Assembly (NCBI RefSeq): GCF_005081705.1
Contig: NZ_CP034876.1
Coordinates: 164,803-228,802 of the forward strand
Reading direction: 5' to 3'
DNA: 64,000 nt
Source of the DNA: Buchnera aphidicola (Hyperomyzus lactucae)
GTDB taxonomy: Bacteria; Pseudomonadota; Gammaproteobacteria; Enterobacterales; Enterobacteriaceae
Part shown: in pieces, positions 23,251-33,290 of the stretch
How the letters are laid out: each line of letters begins with the position of its first letter
How positions within the stretch are numbered: position 1 is the first letter of the stretch
Notes under the pieces: generated by a model
The model's database searches: none
Seen by the model: only the letters and a program-made list of their open reading frames with translations
Told to the model about the DNA's origin: nothing
Made by a program: the position numbers and the translations under genes

Positions 23251-24465
23251 ATGGATAAAAAATTGAATAATTTGATTCTTGTATTAAATTGTGGTAGTTC
23301 TTCTATAAAATTTGCGATATTAAATCCTGATAATGAAAAAAAATATTTATCGGGCTTAGTAGAATGTTTATTTTTATCAGAAACATATATTAAATGGGAG
23401 TGTTTAGGAATAAAGTATAAAAAGAAAATAGGTTCGCATATAGGCCATGAAAACGCTTTAAACTTTATTATAGATCAAGTATTATCGGAACAACAAGATA
23501 TTTTAAAAAATGTAATAGGAATAGGACATAGAGTAGTTCATGGTGGAATAAAAATAAAAAAATCTATGTTAATTGATAAAAATGTTATTAAAAATATTCA
23601 AGATGCGGTTTCTTTTGCCCCGTTACATAATCCAGTAAATTTAATTGGGATTAAAATACTTATAGAAAACTATACTAGTTTATCTAAAAAAAATGTAGCA
23701 GTTTTTGATACATCTTTTTATCAAAAGATGCCTGAAACTTCTTTTTTATATGCAATACCATATAATTTTTATACAAAACATGGTATTAGACGTTACGGTG
23801 CTCATGGTACTAGTCATCAATATGTAGCACATAAGATTTCTGTTATTTTGAATAAAAAATTTAGCTCTTTAAATATAATAACATGTCATTTAGGAAATGG
23901 AGCATCTATTTCTGCAATCTGCAAAGGAATATGTGTAGATACTTCTATGGGATTGACTCCTTTAGAAGGACTCGTAATGGGCACAAGAAGTGGAGATATA
24001 GATCCTTCCATTATTTTTTTTATGAATAAACAACTCAATATGAGCATTGACGAAATTCAAATGATTTTAACAAAAAAATCTGGATTATTAGGTTTAAGTG
24101 GAATTAGCAGTGATTTTCGTTATTTTGAAAAAAATTATAATTTTAAAAATAATGCTAAAAGATCTGTAGATATTTTTTGCCATCGACTATCTAAATATAT
24201 TGCAGCTTATACAACATTGATGGAAAATCGTCTAGATGCTTTGATTTTTACAGGAGGTATTGGTGAAAATGTACCTTTAATTAGAGAATTAACTCTTGAT
24301 CGATTGTCTTTATTAAATTTTAAAATTAATATCGAATTGAATTTTTCAACTATAGGTGGTCGATCTGGATTGATTAGTACATGTACTTCTCGTCCAGTAT
24401 TTGTTATTGCAACAGATGAAGAATTAGCGATAGCCAAAGAAACAATAAATATTATTAGAAAATAG
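23251..24465 (+). CDS. ackA: Acetate kinase
   Basis: Interconverts acetate + ATP and acetyl-phosphate + ADP. The phosphate-binding element LNCGSSSIKFAI is at residues 13-24. The active-site histidines and the catalytic region HRVVHGGI, FDTSFYQKMP, RRYGAHGTSH and HLGNGASI are intact, followed by TGGIGENVPLIRE. At 404 aa the length is normal. It is the first gene of an ackA-pta operon, 45 nt before pta. Confidence 0.97.
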   Translation: MDKKLNNLILVLNCGSSSIKFAILNPDNEKKYLSGLVECLFLSETYIKWECLGIKYKKKIGSHIGHENALNFIIDQVLSEQQDILKNVIGIGHRVVHGGIKIKKSMLIDKNVIKNIQDAVSFAPLHNPVNLIGIKILIENYTSLSKKNVAVFDTSFYQKMPETSFLYAIPYNFYTKHGIRRYGAHGTSHQYVAHKISVILNKKFSSLNIITCHLGNGASISAICKGICVDTSMGLTPLEGLVMGTRSGDIDPSIIFFMNKQLNMSIDEIQMILTKKSGLLGLSGISSDFRYFEKNYNFKNNAKRSVDIFCHRLSKYIAAYTTLMENRLDALIFTGGIGENVPLIRELTLDRLSLLNFKINIELNFSTIGGRSGLISTCTSRPVFVIATDEELAIAKETINIIRK

Positions 24466-24510
24466 TTATTTTAGTACATTACATTGATATATCATCATAA
24501 TAAGGTAATT

Positions 24511-26643
24511 ATGTCACGTATTATAATGTTGATTCCTTTAGATAAAGATGTTGGTTTAACTGCTATTAGTTTAAGTACGATTTATTTTTTTAATCAAAAT
24601 AAATTTAAAAATAAATTTCCTCAATCTATACTATATTTTTCTTGTATAAAAAATTTTTTAGATGATACAGAGTTGATTATTAAAAAATATTTTTCAAAAG
24701 TAATTCATGTATTAGATAACATAGATTTTTCTAAAGTTTTTTTTAAGTCTCATGAATATTTTTCTTTATTAAATAAAGTGATTGAAGAATGTAATAATAA
24801 AAAGATTATACATGATTTAATTCTAATTGAAGGCATAAACAATCAGGATAGTATTAATTTTGAACAAATCAATTATGATATTTCTCAAAATTTAAGTGCA
24901 GAAGTAATATTTATAGCAAATTTAAAAAATAGTTCTTTGGAATTTTTTAAAAAAAAAGAAGAAAAAATAAAATTATTTTTAGAAAATAAACAATATAAAA
25001 ACGTTTTAGGAGTAATTTTTAATCAAATTGATTCTCCTTTTATAGACAAAAAATATAATTTTACAAAAAAGCTAGATCTTTTAAAAAAGATACAAAAAAA
25101 TACAAAAAAAGTCATTATTCGAAAAGAAATATTTAAAAATAATTTTTTTTCAATTATAGCCTGTATTCCTTGGAGTAAAAAAATTACTAAAACAAACACA
25201 GTTGATCTTTATAATTTTTTAAATATTAAATGTCTTGATTTAATAGAAAAAAAATCTCATTTTATAGAAAAAATTTTTATATTTGATGAAAGTTATTTGG
25301 ATATGTTGAATAAAAATTATTTTAATAGTTTAATAATAGTGTCTTTTAGTCGTATAGATATTTTTGTAGAAACATTCAATTCAAATATTAGAATGAATAA
25401 AATTAAAGGTATTATATTTACTGGAGTGTTAAAATTAAGAAGCAATTTTATTCTTTTATGTCGTGTATTTTTAACAAAGTGCATTTCTGTTTTTTTTACA
25501 GAAAAAGATACAATAGAGATCTTATCAAAACTGCAAACTTTTAACTTTAATATTAATGTGAAAGATAAACGGTATATTAATAAAGTTCAGAAATATATTT
25601 CTAGTTTTTTTTGTTTTTCTTCTATGAAGGTTATAAAGAAAGATTGTAGTCATAGTATAAAATATTCTCCAAGAGAATTTTGTTATCATTTAAAATTATT
25701 ATCAAGAAAAAAAAATAAGCGTATTATATTGCCGGAATCATATGAAAATAGAATATTAGAAGCTGCTTCTATATGTCATGCTGATAATATTGCTCAATGT
25801 GTATTATTGGGAGATCCAGTAAAAATTTATAAAATTGCACATAATTCAGGTATTAAATTAAGCGAAAATATTGAAATAATAAATCCTATTTTAATAAGAA
25901 AAAATTATATTTCTCGTCTTCTAGAGATTCGAAAAACAAAAGGTATGAACGAATTATCTGCTCGAAAACAATTAGAAGATAATATTGTTTTAGCTACTTT
26001 AATATTAGAATCAGGAAAAGTTGATGGATTAGTTTCTGGATCAGTCAATACTACTTCTGATACTATACGTCCAGCTTTGCAAATTATTAAAACTAATTCT
26101 CATAGTTTGTTAGTTTCATCTATTTTTTTTATGCTTTTACCTAATACAGTTTTAATTTACGGTGATTGTGCTATTAATATTAATCCTACTGCAGAAGAAT
26201 TAGCAGAAATTGCAATTCAATCTGCAGATTCAGCAAAAACTTTTGGAATAGAACCACGTATTGCTATGTTATCTTATTCAACTGGTTATTCCGGTGTTGG
26301 ATGTCAAGTAGAAAAAGTAAGAAGTGCTACTACCATTGTAAAAAAAAGAAGACCTGATTTAATTATTGATGGTCCCATTCAATACGATGCAGCAGTTTCG
26401 GAAATAGTGTGTAAATTAAAATCTCCTAACTCACCAATTTTAGGATCTGCTAGTATATTCATTTTTCCAGATTTGAATTCTGGTAATATTGCTTATAAAG
26501 CTGTTCAACGCTCTTCTAATAATATAGTTTCTATTGGTCCTATGTTGCAAGGATTAAAAAGACCAGTAAATGATTTATCTCGAGGTGCTTCAGTAGAAGA
26601 TATAATTTATACTATTGCACTAACATCTATTCAATCTATATAA
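24511..26643 (+). CDS. pta: Phosphate acetyltransferase
   Basis: Converts acetyl-CoA and phosphate to acetyl-phosphate and CoA; partner of AckA. I start at ATG 24511 (MSRIIMLIPLDKDVGL), which aligns with the E. coli start MSRIIMLIP and follows TAAGGT at about 7 nt. An upstream in-frame start at 24484 adds nine unlikely residues. The protein has 710 aa (usual 714). The catalytic domain from about residue 385 is well conserved (RIILPES, DGLVSGSVNTTSDTIRPALQ, GDCAINI, SYSTGYSGVG). The N-terminal P-loop-like and DRTGG domains are strongly diverged and Lys/Phe/Asn-rich, and the N-terminal nucleotide-binding loop is poor. Confidence 0.95.
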   Translation: MSRIIMLIPLDKDVGLTAISLSTIYFFNQNKFKNKFPQSILYFSCIKNFLDDTELIIKKYFSKVIHVLDNIDFSKVFFKSHEYFSLLNKVIEECNNKKIIHDLILIEGINNQDSINFEQINYDISQNLSAEVIFIANLKNSSLEFFKKKEEKIKLFLENKQYKNVLGVIFNQIDSPFIDKKYNFTKKLDLLKKIQKNTKKVIIRKEIFKNNFFSIIACIPWSKKITKTNTVDLYNFLNIKCLDLIEKKSHFIEKIFIFDESYLDMLNKNYFNSLIIVSFSRIDIFVETFNSNIRMNKIKGIIFTGVLKLRSNFILLCRVFLTKCISVFFTEKDTIEILSKLQTFNFNINVKDKRYINKVQKYISSFFCFSSMKVIKKDCSHSIKYSPREFCYHLKLLSRKKNKRIILPESYENRILEAASICHADNIAQCVLLGDPVKIYKIAHNSGIKLSENIEIINPILIRKNYISRLLEIRKTKGMNELSARKQLEDNIVLATLILESGKVDGLVSGSVNTTSDTIRPALQIIKTNSHSLLVSSIFFMLLPNTVLIYGDCAININPTAEELAEIAIQSADSAKTFGIEPRIAMLSYSTGYSGVGCQVEKVRSATTIVKKRRPDLIIDGPIQYDAAVSEIVCKLKSPNSPILGSASIFIFPDLNSGNIAYKAVQRSSNNIVSIGPMLQGLKRPVNDLSRGASVEDIIYTIALTSIQSI

Positions 26644-26676
26644 AAAATATATTTATTTCATAAAAAAATATTTTTT
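26642..26676. terminator. Possible A+T-only bidirectional terminator between pta and yfaE
   Basis: AAAAAATAT (26642-26650) and ATATTTTTT (26668-26676) are perfect complements around a 17-nt loop in the 34-nt gap between two convergent genes. The position is right and each strand ends in a T run. The arms are pure A/T, so this could be chance. Confidence 0.3.
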
Positions 26677-26677
26677 C

Positions 26678-26941
26678 TTAAATTTTTATTGTAATATTTC
26701 CATTCGGATGACAACAGCACGGGAAAATTTCTCCTTTTTTACACACAGCAGCCATGGGTTTTTTTTCTGGATAGAATATTTTTCCTTGAATTAGTTCGAT
26801 ACGACATATACCACAGTATCCAGATTGACATTGGTATTCTATATTAATATTATTTAGTTTCAATATAAGTAATAGTGAACATTGTTCTTGATAAATAATA
26901 TTTTTTTTGATGTTGATTACTCTAATAATAGAAATGCTCAT
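26678..26941 (-). CDS. yfaE: 2Fe-2S ferredoxin for ribonucleotide reductase cofactor maintenance
   Basis: Small ferredoxin (87 aa; E. coli YfaE 84) thought to reduce the di-iron centre of NrdB so that the tyrosyl radical can be regenerated. Cluster ligands are visible in CQSGYCGICRIEL and the terminal CCCHP. I take the ATG at 26941 (MSISIIRV). The stop of nrdB ends 1 nt before it, so the two are translationally coupled. A longer frame starting inside nrdB has no family support. Its retention beside nrdAB fits a dedicated maintenance role. Confidence 0.93.
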   Translation of the reverse strand: MSISIIRVINIKKNIIYQEQCSLLLILKLNNINIEYQCQSGYCGICRIELIQGKIFYPEKKPMAAVCKKGEIFPCCCHPNGNITIKI

Positions 26942-26942
26942 T

Positions 26943-28073
26943 TTACAGTTTAAATTTTTTAAATTCGTGATCAGATACTTCTGAATCAATTTGTCCAACT
27001 AAATAAGAGCTGATTTCTGTTTCTTGAGGTGCAGTTTGTATATTATCAGAAGTTAACCAGTTATTAATCCAAGGAATAGGATTAGACTGTTTTTTGAATG
27101 GCATTGTAAAACCTATTGCATGCATACGAGTATTAGTTATATATTCTATATATTGACAAATAATATCTTTATTTAATCCCAGCATTGAACCATTTTGGAA
27201 TAAATATTCTGCCCACTTTTTTTCTTGTTCTGCAGCTAATATAAATATATTTATCGCTTCTTTTTTACATTCCCGAACTATATCTTCCATATTTTCATTG
27301 TTGTTTATATTACTTAAAAGATTTAAAATGTGTTGAGTGCCTGTTAAATGTAAAGATTCATCGCGTGCTATTAGTCTAATAATTTTTGCGTTACCTTCCA
27401 TTAGTTCTCTTTCTGCAAATGCAAATGAGCAAGCAAAACTTACATAAAATCTAATTGCTTCTAAAACATTTACACTTATTAAACATAAATACAATCTTTT
27501 TTTTAATAAATTTAAATTAATGTTAATTTTATTTCCATTGACTACATGAACCCCTTCTCCTAGCAAATGCCAATAACTAGTCATTTTTATTAATTCATCA
27601 TAGTATATTGAAATATTTTGAGCTCGAGCATTAATATGTTTATTTGAAATAATATCATCAAATATTAGTGATGGGGAATTAACAATATTTCTGATTATAT
27701 GAGTATAAGAACGTGAATGAATAGTTTCTGAAAAAGACCATGTTTCAATCCAAGTTTCTAGTTCAGGAATAGAGATAATAGGCAAAAAGGCTATATTGGG
27801 ACTTCTTCCTTGAATCGAATCAAGTAGTGTTTGATATTTTAAGTTGCTAATAAAGATATGTTTTTCATGATCCGGTAGATTTTGAAAATCTATTCGATCT
27901 CTAGAAAGATCTACTTCTTCAGGTCTCCAAAAAAATGATAATTGTTTTTCAATTAATTGTTCAAATATACTATATTTTTGTTGATCATATCGAGCAATAT
28001 TTACAGATTGTCCAAAAAACATAGGTTCTTTAAGCTGATTATTTTTTTTTTTAGAAAATATTGTATAAGACAT
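26943..28073 (-). CDS. nrdB: Ribonucleoside-diphosphate reductase 1, beta subunit
   Basis: Small subunit of class Ia aerobic ribonucleotide reductase (376 aa, as in E. coli). It holds the di-iron centre and tyrosyl radical. Carboxylate and histidine ligands can be seen in [26 protein letters not shown] and [14 protein letters not shown]. The C-terminal tail [17 protein letters not shown] is the peptide that docks on NrdA. It lies between nrdA (64-nt gap) and yfaE in a three-gene unit on the - strand. Confidence 0.97.
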   Translation of the reverse strand: MSYTIFSKKKNNQLKEPMFFGQSVNIARYDQQKYSIFEQLIEKQLSFFWRPEEVDLSRDRIDFQNLPDHEKHIFISNLKYQTLLDSIQGRSPNIAFLPIISIPELETWIETWSFSETIHSRSYTHIIRNIVNSPSLIFDDIISNKHINARAQNISIYYDELIKMTSYWHLLGEGVHVVNGNKININLNLLKKRLYLCLISVNVLEAIRFYVSFACSFAFAERELMEGNAKIIRLIARDESLHLTGTQHILNLLSNINNNENMEDIVRECKKEAINIFILAAEQEKKWAEYLFQNGSMLGLNKDIICQYIEYITNTRMHAIGFTMPFKKQSNPIPWINNWLTSDNIQTAPQETEISSYLVGQIDSEVSDHEFKKFKL

Positions 28074-28137
28074 AATATTATACCTAATAATTAATGTAAT
28101 ATTTTAGTATATATTCTGTAAAAGATATATATATATT

Positions 28138-30423
28138 TTATATAATACATGAACCACTTTCACAAATGTTTTCTTCTATTACTTCAGATGTAAGATTTTG
28201 ATGATCTTCAGAACCATCTCGAGTATTTTGATAATATAATGTTTTCAAACCAAGTTTATAAGATAGAAGAAGATCATATAAAAGTTGTTTCATCGGAATT
28301 TTATTTTGTAAAAATCTTTTAGGATCATAATGAGTATTTACTGAAATAGATTGATCAATAAACTTTTGCATGATACCAGCTAATTCTAGATATCCTTTAT
28401 TGTTTGGTATATCCCAAAGCAATTCATATTGTGACTTTAATTTTTTATAGTCGGGGACTACTTGACGCAAGATTCCATCTTTTGAAACTTTGATACTAAT
28501 AAAACCTCTTGGTGGTTCGATACCATTGGTTGCATTTGATATTTGAGAAGATGTTTCCGAAGGCATTAAAGCAGATAATGTTGAATTTCTCAATCCATAT
28601 TTTTTAATTTTTTTCCGTAATAAATTCCAGTTTAAATGGAGTGGTTCATTACATATTTTATCAATATCTTTTTTATATGTATCTATAGGTAATTTTCCTA
28701 AATAGTAATTAGTATGATGAAATAAAGAGCATGCTCCTTTTTCTTGTGCTAATTCACACGATGCATATAATAAATAATATTGAATTGCTTCAAAAGTTCT
28801 ATGTGTTAAGTTCTTAGCACTTCCATCTGAATAACGTACTTTGTTTTTAGCTAAATAATATGCAAAATTAATTACACCAATTCCTAAAGAACGTCTAGAG
28901 ATAGCTGATTTTTCAGCAGCTAATATTGGATAATTTTGATATTCTAATATTTCGTCAAGGGCACGTACAGATAATATAGCTAATTCTTTAAGTTCATCAA
29001 GGTTATTAATAGCACCCAAATTAAAAGCGGATAATGTACAGAGTGCAATTTCTCCATTTTTATCAAAAATATCATTTAGAGCTTTAGTTGGTAATGTAAT
29101 TTCTAAACATAAATTAGATTGTCTTATTGGAGATAACTTAGGATTAAATGAACTATGTGAATTACAATGATCTACATTTTGTATATAAATACGTCCAGTA
29201 GAAGTTCTCTCTTGCATCATTAATGAAAAAAGATCTAGTGCCTTAATTCTTTTTTTTCTTATGTTTTTATTTTTTTCATATTTAATATATATTTCTTCAA
29301 ATTTTTTTTGATCTGAAAAAAACACTTCATATAATTGAGGGACATCTGAAGGACTAAATAATGTTATTTTTTCTCCTGATAACATTCTTTGATACATTAA
29401 TTTGTTAATTTGAACTGCATAGTCGATATGACGTACTCTATTTTCTTCAACTCCTCTATTATTTTTTAAAACTAATAAACTTTCAATCTCAAAATGCCAT
29501 ATTGGGTAAAAAACAGTTGCAGCTCCACCTCTAACCCCCCCTTGAGAACAGGATTTTACGGCACTTTGAAAGTGTTTATAAAAAGGTATACAACCAGTAT
29601 GAAATGCTTCACCGTTTCTAATAGGACTACCTAATGCGCGAATTTGTCCGGCATTGATGCCGATTCCAGCACGTTGAGATACGTATTTAACAATAGAGCT
29701 AGTAGTTGCATTAATAGAGTTTAAATTATCAGCACATTCAATTAGAACACAAGAACTAAACTGACGAGTAGGGGTTCGTACTCCAGACATAATTGGTGTT
29801 GGTAATGAAATCTTAAAAGTAGATATAGCATCATAAAAACGCTTAACATAACTCATTCGAATAGATTTCGAATATTGAGAAAATAAGCATGCAGATATTA
29901 GAACATATAAAAATTGTGCACTTTCATATATTTTTCCACTAATGCGATTTTGTATTAAATATTTTCCTTCTAATTGTTTTACAGCTGCATATGAAAAATT
30001 CATATCCCTCCAATGATTAATAAAACCATCCATTTGCAAGTATTCTTCAAAAGAATAATTTTTTAATAAATTTTCATCATATTTTCCTAAAATAACCATT
30101 TTTTTTACATGATCATAGAGTGCAGGTGGTTTAAATTTTCCATAAGCTTTTTTTCTAAGATGAAAAATAGCTAATCTTGCAGCCATATATTGATAATCTG
30201 GTGTTTCTTGTGAAATTAAATCAGCTGCAGCTTTAATAATAGTTTCATGAATGTTAATAGTAGTAATATTATTATAAAATTGAATCCGTGAGCATAATTC
30301 AACTTGAGAAACAGATACATCATCTAGTCCTTCTGCTGCCCAATTTAATACTTTGTGAATTTTATCTAAATTTATTTTCTCTTTTTGTCCATTTCGTTTT
30401 GTAACAAATAAACTATTTTTCAT
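28138..30423 (-). CDS. nrdA: Ribonucleoside-diphosphate reductase 1, alpha subunit
   Basis: Large catalytic subunit of class Ia ribonucleotide reductase, reducing NDPs to dNDPs. I start at ATG 30423 (MKNSLFVTKRNGQ), giving 761 aa as in E. coli. A longer frame to 30531 would run into gyrA and is Lys/Tyr-rich filler. The N-terminal ATP-cone (VTKRNGQKEKINLDKIHKVL) for allosteric control is kept. The catalytic cysteines lie in SSCVLIE and the NLCLEI region. The radical-path tyrosines in the YYQNTRDG segment and the C-terminal redox pair CESGSC are intact. Confidence 0.96.
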   Translation of the reverse strand: MKNSLFVTKRNGQKEKINLDKIHKVLNWAAEGLDDVSVSQVELCSRIQFYNNITTINIHETIIKAAADLISQETPDYQYMAARLAIFHLRKKAYGKFKPPALYDHVKKMVILGKYDENLLKNYSFEEYLQMDGFINHWRDMNFSYAAVKQLEGKYLIQNRISGKIYESAQFLYVLISACLFSQYSKSIRMSYVKRFYDAISTFKISLPTPIMSGVRTPTRQFSSCVLIECADNLNSINATTSSIVKYVSQRAGIGINAGQIRALGSPIRNGEAFHTGCIPFYKHFQSAVKSCSQGGVRGGAATVFYPIWHFEIESLLVLKNNRGVEENRVRHIDYAVQINKLMYQRMLSGEKITLFSPSDVPQLYEVFFSDQKKFEEIYIKYEKNKNIRKKRIKALDLFSLMMQERTSTGRIYIQNVDHCNSHSSFNPKLSPIRQSNLCLEITLPTKALNDIFDKNGEIALCTLSAFNLGAINNLDELKELAILSVRALDEILEYQNYPILAAEKSAISRRSLGIGVINFAYYLAKNKVRYSDGSAKNLTHRTFEAIQYYLLYASCELAQEKGACSLFHHTNYYLGKLPIDTYKKDIDKICNEPLHLNWNLLRKKIKKYGLRNSTLSALMPSETSSQISNATNGIEPPRGFISIKVSKDGILRQVVPDYKKLKSQYELLWDIPNNKGYLELAGIMQKFIDQSISVNTHYDPKRFLQNKIPMKQLLYDLLLSYKLGLKTLYYQNTRDGSEDHQNLTSEVIEENICESGSCII

Positions 30424-30487
30424 ATTAATCTGACTTATTATAAAGAGTAAAAAAATGTATTTTTTTATTAAACATAAATAATATTTT

Positions 30488-33001
30488 TTATATTGGTTCA
30501 ACAATTTTTTGTAAAGCAACAACTTTTTCATTCTTAGATGTTCTTATTAAAATTACACCTTGTGTATTTCTTCCTAATATTCCGACTTCAGAAACTCTAA
30601 TTCTAACTAAAGTTCCTGCATTAGTAATCATCATTATTTGATCTTTTTCTACAACTTGTATTGCTCCAATAATTTTTCCATTTTTTTTTGTTATCTTTAT
30701 AGAAATTACACCTTGAGTAGCACGTGATTTTATAGGAAAATCAGTAATTTTAGTACGTTTTCCGTATCCATTTTTCGTCGCTATTAAAATACTCCCTCTA
30801 TTTTTAGGTACAATCAAAGAAACAACTTTATCGTTTTTTTTAATTTTGATACCTTTCACTCCAGATGCTGTTCTACCCATAGTTCGAACGCTATTTTCTA
30901 AAAACTGAACTACTTTTCCATTTTGTGTAAATAACATAATGTTATTATTTCCATCTGTTAAAGCAACTCCAATTAATTCATCATTTGCATGTAAGTTGAT
31001 TGCAATAATTCCTGCAAATCTAGGTTTTTTAAATTGGCTTAAAGAACTTTTTTTGACTATCCCGTAAGAAGTAGTCATAAAAATGTTAAGATTATCTTTA
31101 TATTCATGCACTGGCAATATGGCTGTAATTCTCTCTTTAGCACTTAAAGGTAACAAATTTACTATGGGTCTTCCTCGTGCATGTCTACTAGATTCTGGTA
31201 ATTGATAAACTTTCATCCAATATAAAATTCCTCTACTGGAAAAGCATAATATCGTGTCATGTGTGTTGGCTATGACTAAACTTTCTATAAAATCTTCTTC
31301 TTTTATTTTTGCTGCTGATTTTCCTTTTCCTCCACGTCTTTGAGCATTATAATCAGAAAGTGGTTGATATTTTACATATCCTGAATGAGACAGTGTTACT
31401 ACAACATCTTCTTGATTAATCAAATCTTCAATATTAATATTAGTATGATTTTCAATAATTTCAGTACGTCTTTTATCACTAAAACTATTTTTTATTGATA
31501 ATAGTTCTTCTTTGATAACTTCAAACATACAATGCGGATTGTCAAGTATTTTTTGTAGTTCTTTAGTTTTTTTTATCAAATCATTCTTTTCTGTGATAAT
31601 TTTATTTTGTTCTAAATTAGTTAGTTTTTGTAAACGTAAATCTAAAATAGCTTGTACTTGTTTTTCAGTAAAATAATATTCATTATTTTTTTGAAAGGGT
31701 ATTTTTTTATTTTCTTTTTTATCAGTAATACTAAAGTTTTTGATATTTTTAGATGACCATTTTTTCTTAATTATTAAATTTTTTGCATCTGTTGAATTTC
31801 CTGAGTTTTTTATAAGAGTAATTATTAAATTAATATTTATTAGAGCAATATTTAATCCTTCAAGAATATGAATCCGATTACGCATTTTTTTTAATTCAAA
31901 GAGACTTCGTCTTGTTATTATTTCTTGTCTATGTGATAAAAAATTTTTTAATATTTCTTTCAGAGATAAAATTTTTGGTTGTCCTTGACATAAAGCAACC
32001 ATGTTAATTCCAAAAGAAATTTGTAATTGGGTTAAAGAATAGAGTTGATTTAAAATTATTTCAGATATTGCTTCTTTTTTAATTTCAATAACAATTCTCA
32101 TTCCATCTTTGTCAGACTCATCACGTAAAGCAGTAATTCCATCAATTCTTTTGTCTTTTACTAATTCTGCTATTTTTTCAATCAAACGTGACTTATTTAC
32201 TTGATAAGGTATTTCATCGAAAATAATTGATTCTTTTTTATTTTTCTTATTTCTTTCGATTTTGTTACGTGCTCGAATATAAATTTTCCCTTTTCCTGTG
32301 CTATAAGCTTCTTCAATTCCTGATTTTCCGTTGATCAATCCAGCGGTAGGAAAATCTGGTCCTGGGATATGTTTAATTAGTTCTTGCAACGTAATATCAT
32401 TGTTGTCAATATAAGCTAAACAACCATTAATTACTTCGTTTAAATTATGAGGGGGGATATTTGTTGCCATACCTACAGCTATACCTGATGAACCATTTAT
32501 TAAAAGATTAGGTATTCTTGCCGGGAGTATTTCTGGGATCTCTTCAGTTCCATCATAATTCGGTAAAAATTCAACAGTATTTTTTTCTAAATCAGTTAGT
32601 AGTTCATGGGCTATTCGAGACATGCGAATTTCTGTATATCTCATTGCTGCAGCAGAATCCCCATCTACAGAGCCAAAGTTTCCTTGACCATCTATGAGCA
32701 TATAACGTAATGAAAATTTTTGAGCCATGCGTACTATCGCATCATATACAGCCGAATCTCCATGAGGATGATATTTTCCTATAACATCACCTACTACTCG
32801 AGCAGATTTTTTGTATGTTTTGTTCCAATCATTATTTAATACATACATAGCAAAAAGTATTCTTCGATGAACAGGTTTTAATCCATCTCGAACATCCGGT
32901 AAAGCTCGGCCAACTATTACAGACATAGAATAGTCTAAGTAAGAGCTTTTTAACTCTTCTTCAATATTGACCTGTATAATTTCTCGTGCAGGGTCTTTCA
33001 T
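30488..33001 (-). CDS. gyrA: DNA gyrase subunit A
   Basis: Breakage-reunion subunit of gyrase (837 aa; E. coli 875). The catalytic tyrosine is in [18 protein letters not shown] at about residue 122. The quinolone-resistance region [17 protein letters not shown] has the sensitive-type Ser-Ala-Asp context. The C-terminal beta-pinwheel is recognisable with the GyrA box QRRGGKGK. The missing length is mainly at the end: the protein stops soon after the last blade ([12 protein letters not shown]) and lacks the acidic tail of the E. coli enzyme. ATG at 33001 is followed by [18 protein letters not shown]. Confidence 0.97.
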   Translation of the reverse strand: MKDPAREIIQVNIEEELKSSYLDYSMSVIVGRALPDVRDGLKPVHRRILFAMYVLNNDWNKTYKKSARVVGDVIGKYHPHGDSAVYDAIVRMAQKFSLRYMLIDGQGNFGSVDGDSAAAMRYTEIRMSRIAHELLTDLEKNTVEFLPNYDGTEEIPEILPARIPNLLINGSSGIAVGMATNIPPHNLNEVINGCLAYIDNNDITLQELIKHIPGPDFPTAGLINGKSGIEEAYSTGKGKIYIRARNKIERNKKNKKESIIFDEIPYQVNKSRLIEKIAELVKDKRIDGITALRDESDKDGMRIVIEIKKEAISEIILNQLYSLTQLQISFGINMVALCQGQPKILSLKEILKNFLSHRQEIITRRSLFELKKMRNRIHILEGLNIALININLIITLIKNSGNSTDAKNLIIKKKWSSKNIKNFSITDKKENKKIPFQKNNEYYFTEKQVQAILDLRLQKLTNLEQNKIITEKNDLIKKTKELQKILDNPHCMFEVIKEELLSIKNSFSDKRRTEIIENHTNINIEDLINQEDVVVTLSHSGYVKYQPLSDYNAQRRGGKGKSAAKIKEEDFIESLVIANTHDTILCFSSRGILYWMKVYQLPESSRHARGRPIVNLLPLSAKERITAILPVHEYKDNLNIFMTTSYGIVKKSSLSQFKKPRFAGIIAINLHANDELIGVALTDGNNNIMLFTQNGKVVQFLENSVRTMGRTASGVKGIKIKKNDKVVSLIVPKNRGSILIATKNGYGKRTKITDFPIKSRATQGVISIKITKKNGKIIGAIQVVEKDQIMMITNAGTLVRIRVSEVGILGRNTQGVILIRTSKNEKVVALQKIVEPI

Positions 33002-33290
33002 GGGAACTATTATCTCTTTATCAAAACAATCAAATTAAGTAGAAAAGTATAACATAATTAAACTACTAGATGCATATAAAGAAAGCTATTCTTATTGATA
33101 AATCTTTGTATAAATAATATTTATATAATAAAAAATATTTTTTTATATTGTTTATTTGAAATGAAAGTATTATTATAAAATAATAATTGTTATTTTATGT
33201 TAAAAAATATTAATAACTAATTATTACTATAATAGTTTATTAATTTGACTTTAAGTTTATTAATTTGACTTTAAAATGAGATCTCAATAT
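33002..33290. promoter_or_regulatory. Divergent spacer between gyrA and the DUF2076 gene
   Basis: About 290 nt of A/T-rich sequence must hold promoters for both directions. The only clear structure is a perfect tandem duplication at its right end (listed separately). I see no open frame with protein character and no convincing pair of -35/-10 boxes for gyrA. Confidence 0.4.
33235..33274 (+). repeat. Perfect 20-bp tandem direct repeat
   Basis: GTTTATTAATTTGACTTTAA occurs twice back to back (33235-33254 and 33255-33274), ending 1-2 nt before the first possible ATG of the DUF2076 gene. Each copy contains TTGACT, which resembles a sigma-70 -35 box. The copies are identical, so the duplication is recent or maintained. 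Confidence 0.9.

Noticed and set aside
30424..30531. 36-residue N-terminal extension of NrdA
   Set aside because: Overlaps the end of gyrA, is Lys/Tyr-rich filler, and the ATG at 30423 gives the exact E. coli length and start.
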